From Okapia johnstoni (taxonomy: Eukaryota > Chordata > Mammalia > Artiodactyla > Giraffidae), in contig CM044320.1 of the NCBI GenBank assembly GCA_024291935.2, forward strand, positions 31,464,001 through 31,528,000: a stretch of 64,000 nucleotides of DNA, given 5' to 3'. The notes beneath the pieces are model-generated. The model worked only from the letters and a program-made list of their open reading frames with translations. It searched no databases and was not told the origin of the DNA. Made by a program: the position numbers and the translations under genes. This document shows, one piece after another, positions 1 through 15,200 of this stretch (the stretch's first letter is position 1; each line of letters starts with the position of its first letter).

Positions 1-100
1 TTGGAGAAGAAAGATATGCTTCAGTATAATTTGGTATTAAACTGAAATATTTGACTACATCCAGCGTTCTCCCCTCACCTTCACATTATTTTGACAATAG

Positions 101-241
101 GCCGAATTTCTCAGATTATCTTTGGGATTTAAATGCGACTGGTTCACCTTGGAGAAAAGAGTGAAGCTTGAAGAAAGATCCCGTGACTTGGCTGAAGAAA
201 ATTTGAAGAAAGAAATCACTAACTGCTTAAAACTGTTAGAG
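101..241 (+). CDS. IRAG2: IRAG2 exon (coiled-coil start)
   Basis: The acceptor AG is at 99-100 after a pyrimidine-rich tract and the donor GTAAGA is at 242. The frame is open from the first base (47 codons, phase 0 at both ends) and reads [20 protein letters not shown] at the start, then a Glu/Lys/Leu-rich helix with coiled-coil character. A second AG at 113-114 and a third inside the exon could serve as the acceptor. The AG at 99-100 is preferred because the residues it adds fit the MRVI1/IRAG family pattern. Confidence 0.85.
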
Positions 242-3200
242 GTAAGAACCCTAACATTTGGGAACTATAGGTTTGTTATATTATTAGTAAAATTTTCAAA
301 ACTACATGAGTTTATTTGTATAACTAAAACTGTCACCAGGTACCAAACACTGCCTGACTCAAATGTGAATTAATAGGAGGTAAGAAGAAGTCAGGATCAA
401 GCTAAGATAAAAGGTTCACCAATAGAAGGGTGTAAGCAGTAAAACAAACAAATGTGCTTTAAAGCAGTTATGTGAATCTTCTGCCATCTCTCTAGATCTT
501 CAAGTAGATTTCAGGTAGAAGAATAAGCAGAAAACAATTTTAAGCTTCAAAGGAGATAATCCAAAGACCATTTCCATTTAGTTAACTGAGAAAAGAGGAT
601 GGTGACTGATTTCAGTCTTGTTAGATAATGGGCAGACCCTTCTGTAAGGTACACAGAAATGTAATAGCGACTATTATTCTATTTTGTGAAGTCATCATAA
701 ATATACAGATGGGTTGGAAAATTAAAATGGCTAATTTTTGAAAAAGAAAATAAAAGTAAAGAAACTATGTTCTGTTTTTATTGTGGTTTAAACACATAAT
801 GTAAAATTTACCATAATAACCATTTTAAGTATACATTAGTAGTGTTGAGTATATTCACATTGTTATGAAACAGAGCTTCAGAAATTTCTCATCTTGCTTT
901 ACTGAAACTCTATGTCCATTAACCTATTCCCCCTTTCCCCTTCTCTCAGCCCCTGGTAATCACCATTCTATTTTCTGTTTCTGTGACTCTGACTACTTTA
1001 GATAGCTCATGTAAGTGGAATCATACAGTATTTGTCTTTTTATAACTGGCTTATTTTTCTTAGCATAATGTCCTCAGAGTTCATCCATGTTGTAGCATGT
1101 GGCAGGATTTCCTTCCTTTAAGGCTGAATAAAATATTCCATTGTATGCACGGACCACATTTTGTCTATCCATTTGTTTATTGATGAACATTTGAGTTGCT
1201 TCCACCTCTTGACTGTTGTGAACATTGAACATTTTTGCTATGAATATTGGTGTGCAAATATCTCTTCAAGACCCTGCTTTCAATTCCTTTAGAAATATGC
1301 CTAGATGTTGGATTGCTGGATCATATCGAGTTCTATTTCTTAAGTTTTTGAGGGGCCACCATACTGTTTTGCACAGCGGTTACACCATTTTACAGTCTGA
1401 CTAACAATGTACCAAGGTTCCAATTTCTCTATATCTTGGCCAACATGTATTTTCTGATTTCTGATAGTAGCTATTATAATAGGTGCAAAGTGATATCTCA
1501 TTGTGGTTTTGACTTGCATTTCTGAGGATTAGTATTTGAAGCATCTTTCATATGCTTACTGGCCATTTGTGTATCATCTTTGGAGCATGTCTCTTCAAGT
1601 CCTTTGCCAAAATTAAAGTAATAGGTATGATTTGCAAATATTTTCTCCCATTTCATGGGTTGCTTCTTCATTCTGTTGATTATGTCCTTTGATGCACAAA
1701 AGTTTGTAAGTTTGATGCAGTGCTCTTTGTCTACTTTTGCTTTTGTTGTCTACGCTTTTGGTATCATATACAAGAAATCACTGCCAACTCCATTGTCAGG
1801 AAGATTTTCCGCTATGGTTTTCTTCTAGAGTTATCTTCTGGCGTTATATAGTTTGGGGTCTTCAATCCATTTTGGATTGATTTTTGTATACAGTATAAAA
1901 TAAGAGTCCAGCTTTACTGCTTTGCAGTTTTCCAGCATCATTTATTAAAGAGACTGTTCTCTCTCCAGTTTGTAGTCTTGGCACCCTTGTCAAAGATCAT
2001 TTGACCATACGACCACTTGACCATGTGTAGGTTTATTTCTGGGCCTGCTATTCTGCTCTATTGGTCTGTCTTTTTTTTTTTCTATATGAAACTTTTAATA
2101 TTTTATTCACTTTCATAGTTTTACAGTATTAGTAAAAATAATGGCCGTTATAAATAAGTATAAAATGGAAGCTGATGAAAAAATAACCCCAAGTCTTCCT
2201 TGCCTCCCACCCTCCCACCAAAAAACTAGCTAGTATATGGCAAATATCCTTTTCACACATTATCTTTAGGCATATATTCACTTTGTAGTGGTGGATGGTA
2301 TAGTTGCTAAGTTGTGTCTGACTCTTGTGATCCCATGGACTATAGCCTGCCAGGCTCCTCTGTCCATGGGGTTTTCCAGGCAAGATTACTGGAGTGGGTT
2401 GCCATTTCCTTCTCCATATTGATCTGTCTTTATGCCAATACCATACTGTTTCGGTTACTGTAGCTTTGTAATGTGCTTTGAAACCAAGACATGGGGTACC
2501 TTTAGCTTTGTACTTTTGTTTTCAAAATTGTTTTGCTCTTCAGAGTCCTTAGAGATTCCATATGAATTTCAGGATGAATTTTTCTGTTTCTGCAAAAAAA
2601 AAAAAAAAAATCCACTGGGATTTTTATAGAGATTATATTGATTTGTTGATTGATTTGACTAGTTTGGACAGTGAGACAAATGGCTTTCCATCAGGAAAGC
2701 CTTAGGAAAGCCATCATCTTAGATCAATGGCACAGGTTTGAGATAAATATTCATAAGGCAATAAAGGCCTACGTACCTAACCAGCCTAGGCTCACCTTGT
2801 CATCAATGGAAGAGCAAATATAGTGGTCAGAGTCAAATATAATTTGAGTATAATTTTACTACTTTTCTTAAAAGTTCAAACTATGTTCTTGATATAGTGC
2901 ATTCATTTATAGGAATAATTTCTTTACCACTGCCAATTAATTATGTCTCATCCCATTAATTGTAGAAGAAAGATATAAACACACATGAAGGAGTGGCAAA
3001 TTTGGGAAGTTAAAGTGGAAGAGATACAAGTTGTTATACAACTTGTTATACAAGTTGTTGTATAACAGATTTTATGAACACCTCCATAGCTCTACTTGAT
3101 AGCCAACAAAGATCATAATATTTCAGTAGCATTCATTATTTGCCTTTACTGCTGCTTTTCACCTTCCACAGAGATAATAGAGTCATCTGCATTTACAACA

Positions 3201-6200
3201 TAGTCAGTATTAGAATCACTTGCTGAATACTTGGGTTTGACACTTTCTGATACTTTATTTTCTGTGCAGTCTTTAACATCTCTTTGTGAAGATGACAGCC
3301 AGGCCCAGGAAATCATTAAGAAGCTGGAGAAGAGTATAACGTTCCTCAGCCAGTGCACAACTCGAGTGGCCAGTAGGGCTGAGATGTTGGGAGCCATTAA
3401 TCAGGTAATTTGTCTCCATTTCTCTAGTTACAATGAAATTACTGAAGGGATTTATTATCTGTAACATTATGGATTGTATTTCTAGGAAAACACTCTATTT
3501 GATCATTTCAGAATATTTTTGGTATTTTGTGCTTTTAAACGGTGCAGCAATAAAGATCCTTGTTTATGGATCTTCTCATACTTATTCAGAGAGAAGCAGA
3601 TTTTTTTTTTCAAAATTTCTTTGTGGGCAATTCTGGGGAAGATTTTAAGTTTTTGAATCTATACCTAAACAGATGTGTTATATTCATATCTCTAAATAAT
3701 ATGTCTACACTATCACTTAGTGATTTATTTACAGTTTTAGATATTTGTTTCCTACTATGAAGATGAATATTTAGTTCTTTTATCAATCTCTCCTCTCTCA
3801 CACCTAAAGTGTCTTTCATTTAATTGTTGATCTCTCTTCTTTCCTGACCAAGCTTAAATTCCATGGTCAAACACTATATTCACTCTCTTGCATGAACTCT
3901 TAACGCTTTTACCTCTTAAAATCTACAGTCTTGTTTAATACACCTCTTGACCTTCTCATGCCTGCATAGCTGGAAAACCTCACACCCTTATGCTGACTGA
4001 GTTCTCTTGAAATTCGTCACAAATCTTAAGTGGTCCTTGGGACTTCCCATCATTCACCCACTCTCTTCTATGTATCAATTTCACGCTTTCCCCTCTGCCC
4101 TGAAACCCGCATCCTGTCCTCTGCTATCTTCTCTGTCAAATGATGACTTTGCTTCCTCATTCAATAGGAAATTTGAGGCAATCAGAAGGAATCTACCAAA
4201 AGCTTTGAACCTACAAGCATCTAAACACTCAACATTGCCTTCCTTCCTAGTACCAAAATGAGTTTTCTCTGCTCCTATCCAAGGCTAACCATCCCATCTC
4301 TACGGAAGAGCCCATCCCTTTCAGTTTGTTCAGAATCTGGGCCACAATTCTCCCTGCAGTCTTTCCTCTCCAGTTTTCCCCCACTCTATTGAATCATTCC
4401 CATCAGCACACAAACACTTAAATACTTTGTTTTTAAGACAGGAAAAATAACACAAAGCAAACACAAAAAATCTTTCACTCTTTCTCCTTTGGTTACCATC
4501 CTGTTTCTCTGTTCCCATTTTTAGCAACTTTCCTCAATAGAACTGAACTCACTGTTTCCAATTTCTCTCCTCCTGTCATCTCTGAAATTTACTCTAGTTG
4601 GCCTTAACCTATTCTTTTTTCTTAACCTGTCTGCTATATTCAACATGGCTAAGCTCTTCCTCCTCCTGGAAACACTCTTGACATTTGGCTTCCAGGTACC
4701 ACAATCCCCTGGTTTTTTTCTCTACATCATGAATCATCATGGACCCCTCCAGGCTCCTTTATGGGTCCCACCCTTTCTCCCAGCCTTATTAATCTTGATG
4801 GACCCCACGGCTTTACCTTTGCAAGTCTGATCTCCATTATCATTAAATCCCGGTACTATCCCATCTAGTCAACTGATGACTCCCCAATTCACACACTTAT
4901 CCTATACATCTGCCATGAGTTTTAGACTAGAATCTGCTACTGTCAACACAGCACTTCCACTTGGAAGTTTGATACACAACTTAAACTTAACATGTCCAAA
5001 AAGAAACTGCTGATGGAAAGGAAGAAAATATTTGAAGGTCATATATCTAATAAGGGTCTAGTTTCCAGAATATGGGCTTCCCTGATAGCTCAGTTGGTAA
5101 AGAATCTGCCTGCAAAGCAGAAGATCCTGGTTTAATTGCTGGGTCAGGACGATCTGCTGGAGAAGGAATAAGCTACCCACTCCAGTATTCTTGGGCTTCC
5201 CTTGTGGCTCAGCTGGTAAAGAATCCGCCTGCAATGCAGGAGACGTGGGTTCGATCCCTGGGTTGAGAAGATACCCTGGAGAAGGGAAAGGCTATCCACT
5301 CCAGTATTCTGGCCTGGAGAATTCCATGAACAGACGAGCCTGGCAGGCTACAGTCCATGGGGGTGCAAAGAGTTGTACATGACTGAGACTGAGCATACAT
5401 GTACATACATCCAGAATATGTAAAGAATGCTTGCAACTTAACAACAGAAAGAGAAGCAATCCAATTAAAAATGCAAATAAGACTTGAATAGACATTTCCC
5501 TAAAGAAGTTATACAAATGGCCAATAAGCACATGAGACGATGCTTAATTGTTAGCGAATTGAAAATCAAAGCCATAATGATACAACACTTCACACCCACT
5601 AGTATAGCTATAATAAAGGATAAAGAAAGGAAGGAAGAAGGAAAATAACTAGTGTTGACAAGGATGTGGAGAAATTACAATATTATTTTTTTTTATTGGA
5701 GGAAAATGGCTTTACAATGTTGTGTTGGTTTCTGCAGTATTATTGTTGTATTATTAATATAATATTTAGCCACTAAAAGGAATGAAGTGTTGATACATGC
5801 TACAATGTAGCTGAATCTAGAAAATTTTATGCAAACTATAGATGCTAGACACAAAGGTCACCTGTTGTGTGATTGTGTTTCTATATAGTCTCTAGAGTGA
5901 TAAATCTTTAGGGAAAGGTAGAAGATTGGTGTTTGCTAGCTTCTAGGGGAAGGAAGTGAGTAGGAAGTAACTGCTTCATAGGTATGGGGTTTTATTTTGG
6001 GATGATGAAAATGTTTTGGGACTAGATAGAAGTGGTGTTTGTATAACATTGTGAATGTACCAAATGTCACTAAATCGTTCACTTTAAAATAGTAAATTTT
6101 ATATTGTGAATTATACACTAGTATTGAAAAAGAAAAAATACAATAAATATATATTTTGTCAGGTTCCAGTCCAAATAAAACAGTAAATAGATGTTTTTGA

Positions 6201-9200
6201 GACAGTTGGGGAAATTTGAATATGAATTAGATGATATTAAGGTGTTTCTGTTTATGTTGTTAGATGTGATCATGGTATTATTATTTAAGGAAATATACTC
6301 CCATTTTTTAGATATCTATTAAAATGTTTAAGAGTTAAATAATATGATGTCTGTCACCTGTACTTAAAAAAAATAGCATTCAAACTTTGAGATGAAACTT
6401 TTAAGTTGCCAAAATGTTGACAGTTCTTGAAACTGATTGATGGATATATGTGGATTTATTGTGTACTTTTTGTGTCTGTGGAAATTATCAAAATATAAAC
6501 AATTTTCATTTTTAAAAAGTAGATAAATAATATTAGATCTATATTATCTGTAAATATTATGCCCATGTAAGTTCTGTTCATAGCAGATACAAGTAGTCTT
6601 TTACAATGACTTTTCCTTCTTTGCACAATGTTTACGTTCTTTGTGGAGTTAACAATTTTACTTTGCCAGGATTGTTATGCTTAGTTTTCTATTTACTTAT
6701 CTCTAATTTATTCTCAACCTCTCCATGGAGTCTAGATTTCACAATAGATACACCTTCATCAGGTACTCTGTCAATTTTTTCTCTGAGTTGTTGTTCCCAG
6801 AGACTTTTGACCTGTCAATCTCAACTGGTGTGTGTGTTAGTGTGCTCAGTTGTGTCCCACTCTTTGTGACCCTGTGGACTGTAGCCCACCAAGCTCCTCT
6901 GTCTATGGAATTTTCCTGGCAAGAATACTGGAGTGGGTTGCCATTTCCTACTCCAGGGAATCTTCCTGATCCAGGGATAAAACCTGCATCTCGCGTCTCC
7001 TGCAGTGGCAGGCAGGTTCTTTACCACTGCACCACGTGGGAAGCAAATTCTTCAGTGAAGACTTCTTTCACTTCTCTCTTGAGTTAAACTCCATTTCCTG
7101 AATCCCATTCCTCCTTCTTTGCTGGTTTACTTATTTTCCTTTATTTTGATGGAACATCTCACCCAGTAACTTTCCAAGAAAAAGAATGCCTGGGAGGTAA
7201 ACTTTTTGAGATGTTATATGACTGAAAATTCAGTCTTTATTCTTATGCATCTTTACACTAGCTGGGTAAAGGATTTTAGGTTAGAAATCATTTCCTTTAG
7301 AATTTTTCTTGCACTGCCTCATTTTCTTCTTAGCTTCTGGGGTTGGTATCAAATTTTGATGCCATTCTGACTCTTGAGCTTTTGTTTATAACATATTTTT
7401 ACTTTCCATAAATTGACAAGATATTCCTTGAGTTCAGAAATTTTCTTCAACTGTTTCCTTTTCTACACTTTGTGGACTTTTCCTACATTTTCTATACTTG
7501 CATTCCTGTTTTTTGGCTGTTCGATCTCCTGAACTGGTCCTTTCTCTTCTCTTTTCTACCTTTTGGTCTTTTTACTCTAGGTTTAGAGAAATTTCCTCAA
7601 CTTTTTCTCGAGACTTTTCTCTTGAGTTACGTATTTTTGTTATATTTCTAACTTCCAGACTTTTAAAATTCTCAGATCCTAACTTTTTAATATCTTTTTC
7701 TTATTTCACTAATGTAATGCTTATTCTTCTCTGAAGATATTGATAGCTTCCTTGAACTTTTCATTTTTCTCTACTTTATTTCTTTCAGCTTGTCTTTTCC
7801 CCCTGTATTTTTATTGTCTTTTCTCAGGTTAGAGGCTTGCCTCTGACTAGTGATGACCCATTAACTAGTCCCATTAACTGATTGGAAACTCAGAACGTGT
7901 TAGGCGGGGAAGCTTTTTCCTGGCTCTGAGTTTCACACAAGCTAAGAGGTTTCACCAGCATCCTCTTAATGCCAATAGTTTTAAGACTTTCATCCTGCAG
8001 TGTTAAGATTCCTCAAAGAAAATTCCAACTGCCTATCTTGAAAGTATAATCCTGGCTACCAGTGTTTGGTGGTTAGAAGAAGAATAAGGCTTTGTATCTC
8101 AATATTCAACATATATCAGCAACAGCCACAGGAATGGAAAAGGTCAGTTTTCCTTCCAATCCCAAAGAAGGGCGATGCCAAAGAATGTTGAAACTATTGT
8201 ACAATTGTGCTCCTTTCACATGCTAATAAGATTATGCTCAAAATCCTTCAAGTTTGGTTTCAGCAGTATGTGAAGGAGAACTTCCAGTTGTACAAGCTGG
8301 GTTAGAAAAGGCAGAGGAACCAGAGATCAAATTGCTGACATTCATTGGATCATGGAGAAAGTAAGGGAATTCCACAAAAGCATCTACTTCTGCTTCATTG
8401 ACTATGCTAAAGCCTTTGACTGTGTGGATCACAACAAACTGTGGAAAATTCTTAAAGACTTGAGAGTACCAGCTCATCTTATCTGTCTCCTGAGAAACCT
8501 GTATGTAGGTCAAGAAGTGGCAGTTAGAGCTGGACATGGAGCAACTGACTTGTTCAAAATTAGGAAAGGTGTATGACAAGGCTATTGTCACCCTGCTTAT
8601 TTAACGTATATGCAGAGTACATCAAGCAAAGTTGCTGGGCTGGATGAGTCACGAGCTGGAATCAAGATTGCCAGGAGAAATATCAACAACCTCAGATATG
8701 CAGATGATACCATTCTAATGGCAGAAAGTGAAGAGGAACTAGAGAGCTTCTTGATGAGGGTGAAAGAGGAGAGTGAAAAGGCTTCCTTGAAACTCAACCT
8801 GAAAAAAAACTAAAATCATGTCATCTGGTCCTGTCACTTCATAGCAAATAGATGGGGAAAAAGTGGAAGCAGAGATAGAATTTATTTTCCTGGGCTTCAA
8901 AATCACTGCCGACAGTGACTGTAAGCCATGAAATTTAAGACACTTGCTCATTGGAAGGAAAGCTATGACAAACTTAGATAGTATATAAAAAAGCAGACAT
9001 CCCTTTGGTGACCAAGGCCCGTATAGTTAAAGCTTGGTTTTTCCAGTAGTCACATGTGGATGTGAGAGTTAGCCCATAAATAAGGCTGAGTGCCAAAGTA
9101 TTGATGCTTTCAAACTGTGGTACTGAAGAAGACTCTTGAGAGTCCCTTGGATAGCAAGGAGATCAAACCAGTCAATCCTAAAGGAAATCAACCCTGAATA

Positions 9201-12200
9201 TCCATTGGAAGGACTGATGTTGAAGCTCCAATACTTTGGTCACCTGATGCAAAGCTGACTCACTGGAAAAGACCCAGATGATGGCAAAGATTGAGGGCAG
9301 GAGGAAAAGGAGGCAAGAGAGGATGAGATGGTTAGATGGCATCATCAACTCAGTGGACATGAGTTTGAGCAAACTCTGGGTGATAGTAGAGGAGGAGGAA
9401 CCAGTCCATGGAGTCACAGAGAGTCAGACATGACCTAGGGACTGACCAACAACAGACTTTTGCTTAAATCTATTTTTTTCTGTAGGATCCATTCACCATC
9501 AACTGTTACTGCTCAATCCACAGACCCTCTGTTGAAATCTCTCCAGATATCCACCATGTTTAGTCTTTCCCCAAAATGGTAGGGGGCTCAGCTGACCTGA
9601 GTAATGGAGGGGATCTATGGATCTAATTGCTTTTTATAAAGATTTTCAACTCTTTGTGTGTTTTACCTCCAAGCTTAATTGCCACTAATTCTTGGGCATT
9701 TGTGGATTTCTGTGATTCAACCCAGGTTTCTTCCAGACTTTTCTTACTTTTTTTTTTTAGGGTTTGGCTTTTCAGGTCTTTGTCATTTACCACTAGTCTG
9801 TCTACTTGGCAAGTGTTCAGAATTTGGTTGCTATTCTATCCTCTTCCATTCTGATTACCCTTGTATGCCTGCCTGCTAAGTTGCTCAGTCACGTCCAACT
9901 CTTTGCAACACTATGGACTGTGGCCCACCAGGTTCCTCTGTCCAAGGGATTCTCCAGGCAAGAATACTGGAGTGGGTTGTTGTGCCCTCCTCCAGGGGAC
10001 CTTCCTGACCCAGGGATCTAACCCGTGTCCTTTATGTCTCCTGCATTGGCAGGCAGGATCTTTACCACTAGCAACACCTTACCCTTTTATACTCATGCCT
10101 TTAAAACACAACAACAAAAAAACTTTTATTATCACTTTAGTGGGATTTATGTCTGGGATGAAGACAAGTGCATGTATCTTTTAACTGGGTGTTAAGGATA
10201 GTATTTTTGATGTAAATTTGTTCTTTTTTTTTTTTTTCCTGCTAGGAAAGCCGGGTTAGTAAAGCAGTTGAAGTGATGATTCAGCATGTAGAAAATCTGA
10301 AGAGGATGTATGCCAAAGAGCATGCTGAATTAGAAGAACTGAAACAGGTTCTTTTGCAAAATGAAAGGTCTTTTAACCCTCTTGAAGATGAAGGTAATAA
10401 AAGTTTAAGATAATAGTATCAGTTACATTTTTCTAATATTTGCATTGTTCAGTAGTCGCTAGGGTCTTAAATAGTTTCCAACTATTACTTTTCTTTATAA
10501 AGAATTAAGACCATTATGTTAAATTGCATATGTTAATTCAAAAAATATGCAAATGTGTTTTCCCTTTCAGATGACTGCCAAACTAAAAAACGTTCATCTT
10601 CTGTAAACTCTAAGGTAATTATCAATTCACTTAACAAATGTCTATCAAATGTTACAGATGAGATGATTTAAAACTATTTTTTGAAGTAACATGGCTTTAA
10701 ATGTAAATCATAAAGCAACAATGATTTTAAGTCATATATGTTATATGCATGTGTGTGTTTATGTTTATATATATATGCTTTTGCTTTTATACTCCTTGCA
10801 ATATTTGCATGTAACAAGGCTTCCCAGGTGGTGCACTTGGTAAAGAACCCACCTACCAGTGCAGGAGACTCAAGAGCCACCAGTTTCATCCCTGAAAGAT
10901 CCCCTGGAGTAAGAAAATGGCAACTTACTCCAGTATTCTTGCCTAGAAAATTCTATGGACAGAGTAGCCTGGTGGGCTACAGTCCATAAGGTCGCAGAGA
11001 GTCAGACATGACTGAGCGTGCACACATACTAAGTTTGCCTGCAGTGAGAAGAAAGTCAGTGTAACAATAGTTTCTCTTTCATGTGAAACCAGAATTGGAA
11101 ATAAGCAGTCTAAAAGTGGCAAAGCAGCTTCACAAAATCTCTAGGGCCCAGTCTCCTTCTCGCTTACTGAATCATCACCCTCAGAGCTTTGCTTCCACCT
11201 CATGGCCTAAGACAGCTTTGTTGGTTCTGAGAACCAAGTCCTCGTCATTCCTTAATGTGTTGAGCCATATTCCAAGAAAAAAGAATAAGAGAAACAGGTG
11301 TTCTCTCTCTCTGAAGACACTCCCTAGAAGTCCCAGATAACATTTCCCTTTTCATTTTTGCTTGGAAACAAGACGAAAACAGAGCTTTTACTCTGGAGGC
11401 TGTATGTGTAACTGAAAATCAAGAGGTCTGTTACTAAAAAAAGGAGGAGGGGGTTGGAAAATGGGGTATTGGAAGTCAACCAGCAGTTTTTGTCAGTTTA
11501 AAAATCAGGATTTCACAGAATTTTTGAGCAAGTGAGTTTAAAAATCATTCCATCTAAATTGATCTTTTCCACAGATGAACAAAATCACTTTCACAGAAAT
11601 TATATGTTTAGTTATGATCCTGTAGTGATAGAACCATCATTAGAACCCAGATTCCTGGACCACAATTTGATACGCTTGATGTTCAGCTAACCTATAAAAT
11701 TAAATTAGGGATGATGGTTTAAGAAAAGAATTCACATAAAAATTCTCATTTATTTCCTATATTTACCATTTTTATTTCCTGTAGTCCCACTTATTTCAAC
11801 TTTAAGAGCCACAAAATATGACATAACATTTTCCTGTATAAATCTCAAGGCTAAGGTATAAACAACATCCACTCATTAAAATGTCATACTTATCCTTAAA
11901 TGTGTTAAATGGAAAAAAATGAAACCATGAGAAAAGAAAGCTCTTAAATAGATGCATATTTATCTCCTCTTGATTTGGGGAAAATTTTCCAAGCATAAAA
12001 GAAATGGCAGCAAAAGTGAGGAAAAGATGAAAAGATTTGGCTGCATTAACAATAAAAAGTTTTTCGCCAAGAAGCATCTTTAACAAAATATGGGTAAAAA
12101 TCATAAACAGGTGGTTCTCAGATCAGATACATACTTATTCAACATAGAAAAATGGTGTTCAGTGTTACTATAAACCTAAACAGAAAACCTTGTATTCCTT

Positions 12201-15200
12201 GCTTGATTGGCAAAAATTATCCAATGTTGGAGAAGGTGGAATATAAATTGGCAGAATATTTCTGGAAGGAAATTTGGCCATAACAAAAACCTTAAAAATA
12301 TGTCTCCTGTTTAACTCAGCAATGGTCAGTTACATGGATGTGTACATACAAGAATATCCATCAGTGTTTCATACAAGGATAAAATATTGAGAATTTTCTA
12401 AATGTACATTTCCTCCCTTTGGGTAGCCATCTTCTCTTCGAAGAGTGACCATTGCCTCTTTGCCCAGAAATATTGGAAATGCAGGAATGGTAAGCAAATT
12501 CCTAAGTGTTCTTAGTCAGAAGCAAATTAATTTTCATATCACAAAAATGTAAACTTCACTAAATTTGTATTTTATTATTTCCTTAATGTCTGAACTTTAA
12601 AGTTGGCTGGGATGGAAAATAATGAACGATTTAGTAGGAGGTCAAGCAGTTGGTAAGTATAATTTTATGATGCCTCTTTGGGAACTGTATTATTTTATAA
12701 TTTGGCTAAAGTAAATGTTTGAAATAAGCAATAAAGTAGCATTTGTTTTGTATGGATTATATGCAGAATAGTTATAAAAATTGGCATATGATCGTGAAAT
12801 TGTTTTCTTATAGGTATTACATGAATATGCTAAAGAAAAAATAAGAACATATTGCTTCTGTATTGATTTAGGTAGTGGGAAATAAATTGGTAATGGCTAC
12901 ACAAGTATTTGATTTGATAAGTGGCTATAATCATCTTTATTTAGGCGTATTTTGGGGTCAAAGCAGAGTGAACACCGTCCCTCATTACATCGATTTATTA
13001 GCACCTATTCCTGGGCAGATGCTGAAGAAGAAAAGTGTGAACTAAAGTAGGTGAAGCTTGATGTGTTTATTAACCTGACTTGACTGGGGAATAAATAGTG
13101 GGCATCGCTTTTATTCTGTGGAGTTTACTGCTGCAGCAACAAAAAGACCATTCATTGTATGAGACTTTTATGAAAATAAAGCACTATGTAAATATTACTT
13201 ATGAGTTACATACACTCAGTACTGCAAGGTGTGAGGTCTTAAGTTAGAAAAGAACCTGAAATTTGCCAGATTTGTGAAGATAATCTTTTTCCTGTATAGG
13301 TGTACTGTCATCAGGGGGAAAGGGTCATCAAGAGCCATAGAAATAAAACGTTCATCAGCTTAGATGAATTATATACAACATGGGTGTGTGTGTACATATA
13401 GACATATATGTATATGTTTATATTTATATATATACTATAGGCACATATGTAATATATGCGCATTACATATACATCTGTCTTCTCTTCAGGTAAAAGAAGA
13501 GTAGGAAAAACAAAACTCTATATTGCTATCTCTGTATTTAGCAAGTGAAACAAATAAAACATACCTCTATAGTGAAAGGTAGAAGGTAAGAGGGAGGGAC
13601 ATGAAGAAATGCTGCCTCTAAAATCCTTGGTGACACTTAGTCTCAGTTTCCTCATCTGTAGAGATCTTAATGAAATGATTTTATGTTGATTGTATACATG
13701 TTCCCTACATGCCTATTATGTTAGGCACACTACGCTCAAGCTTAAGGGATATGAAGATGAAAAAGACATCGTTCCTACCCTCAAAGCCTTTTTTCTCCCT
13801 TAAACAATTGTGGAAGCCTAATTGCATGGATTGAATTCCCTTTTATTAAAGATTTAGAGTTAACATAATGGATACTTTCTGATCTGAGTTTTAAAAAAAC
13901 AATCAAGTTTCCTTGAAAAAAAATTATCTATTTAAAAATTTTTGTTTGTATGGCATGATTTCTACTGAAAAGTTTTTGCAAACAAAAGACTAAAACCTTG
14001 AGAATCCTATAGGAATTCTGGGTTGGGGGTCTTGTGTTCTTTAAAAACCAAACTAAAATCTACCACAGGCATTCCCTATAAATGTCTGACTGAAAAACAA
14101 AACCAAAAACTTTGACATGCAGTTTATTTTGGCCACTGTGGGGGATTATGAACTTGGGATTTTAAAAATCAGATCTAACTAGGGACTCATGAGCGGTCAT
14201 GAAACATGGAACATGAACAATGAAACAGTTAAGTTTTTTTCAGGCAAAGGATTCCTCTTTAAATAATATGATTTCAATACAGTCAACCCAATTTCAACTT
14301 CCCAGTTCATTGAATACTATTGATTTTAAGTAGTTTTAAAACCAAACTTATCTTCATAAACACTTTAAATTACGAAGGATTTTTAAAGAAAGAAGAAATG
14401 ACACTTTAATGCTATTCCAATTTAGTGTTGCTCAAAAAACCAACAGAGAAAAGATTAATTTTAATTAATTGTTAATACATAATGTTAAAAAAATGTGGTA
14501 AAAGAATACTTACTGAGAAAAATTTTACTGTATGTTGAATGAAAAATTCAGAAGAAATAATGGCATCCACGTTTGTTTTTTAAGGTGTAGTTACCTACAC
14601 ATACACATACACACACACACACATGCATGCACATGCAAAGATGGAAAATCACAGTAATAACACTGGTTAATTACAAGTGGTGAGAACTGACTAACTTACA
14701 CATGTTCTTTGTAAATCTCCCCTTTTTATTTGTTCTTTGGCTAGCACCCAAACTTTCTACAACAAACATTTGCTATTTTTCTAAATACAGAGTTACTTTA
14801 AAAAATTAAATTCCTATAAATGATTAAAACTATAAAGTTGGTGATTTGACTTTTAGAATTAGGTATTTATCAAATCTTTCTAAAGCAAAATAAATATCTG
14901 CAAGCTTCCTTACAAAATACAGTAAACCTTAGCAATATTTTATAAATAATTATAGAACATTATTCACACTTTAATACTTAGAAACAATACTTATTTACAG
15001 AACTAAAGATGACTTAGAACCACCTGGAGAAGAAACAGTAGAAAAGACAAGAAAGCCAAGTCTTTCTGAAAAGAAAACTAATCCATCAAAATGGAATGTC
15101 TCTTCAATGTAAGTTATTTATTTGCTAAATGATATCATTTTGGTGGAATGGGGAAAGGTAAGGCAGGGTTAGAATTATTAATCTTTTTTATTATTTTTGC

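Larger units (their letters stand above)
5020..6140 (+). mobile_element. old L1 LINE, 3' end, sense
   Basis: The ORF2 tail and 3'UTR of L1 (text of the gaaaatatttg...acaaatggccaataagcacatg type, then the 3'UTR with the ttcactttaaaatag motif near 6080). It is interrupted by two SINEs at 5075-5409 and by a 50-base antisense fragment at 5690-5742. Confidence 0.8.

Noticed and set aside
3146..3397. 83-codon - strand frame over the IRAG2 exon
   Set aside because: Shadow of the + strand exon, which has splice sites and family match.
5191..5270. tRNA gene suggested by A/B-box-like text (and at all other SINE heads)
   Set aside because: These are tRNA-Glu-derived SINE heads followed by BovA body; they lack a foldable acceptor stem and mature 3' end.
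6725..7087. 120-codon frame
   Set aside because: Translation of an antisense Bov-tA and flanks.
11083..11340. 85-codon + strand frame
   Set aside because: No family features, no splice support, and text that looks like old interspersed repeat.
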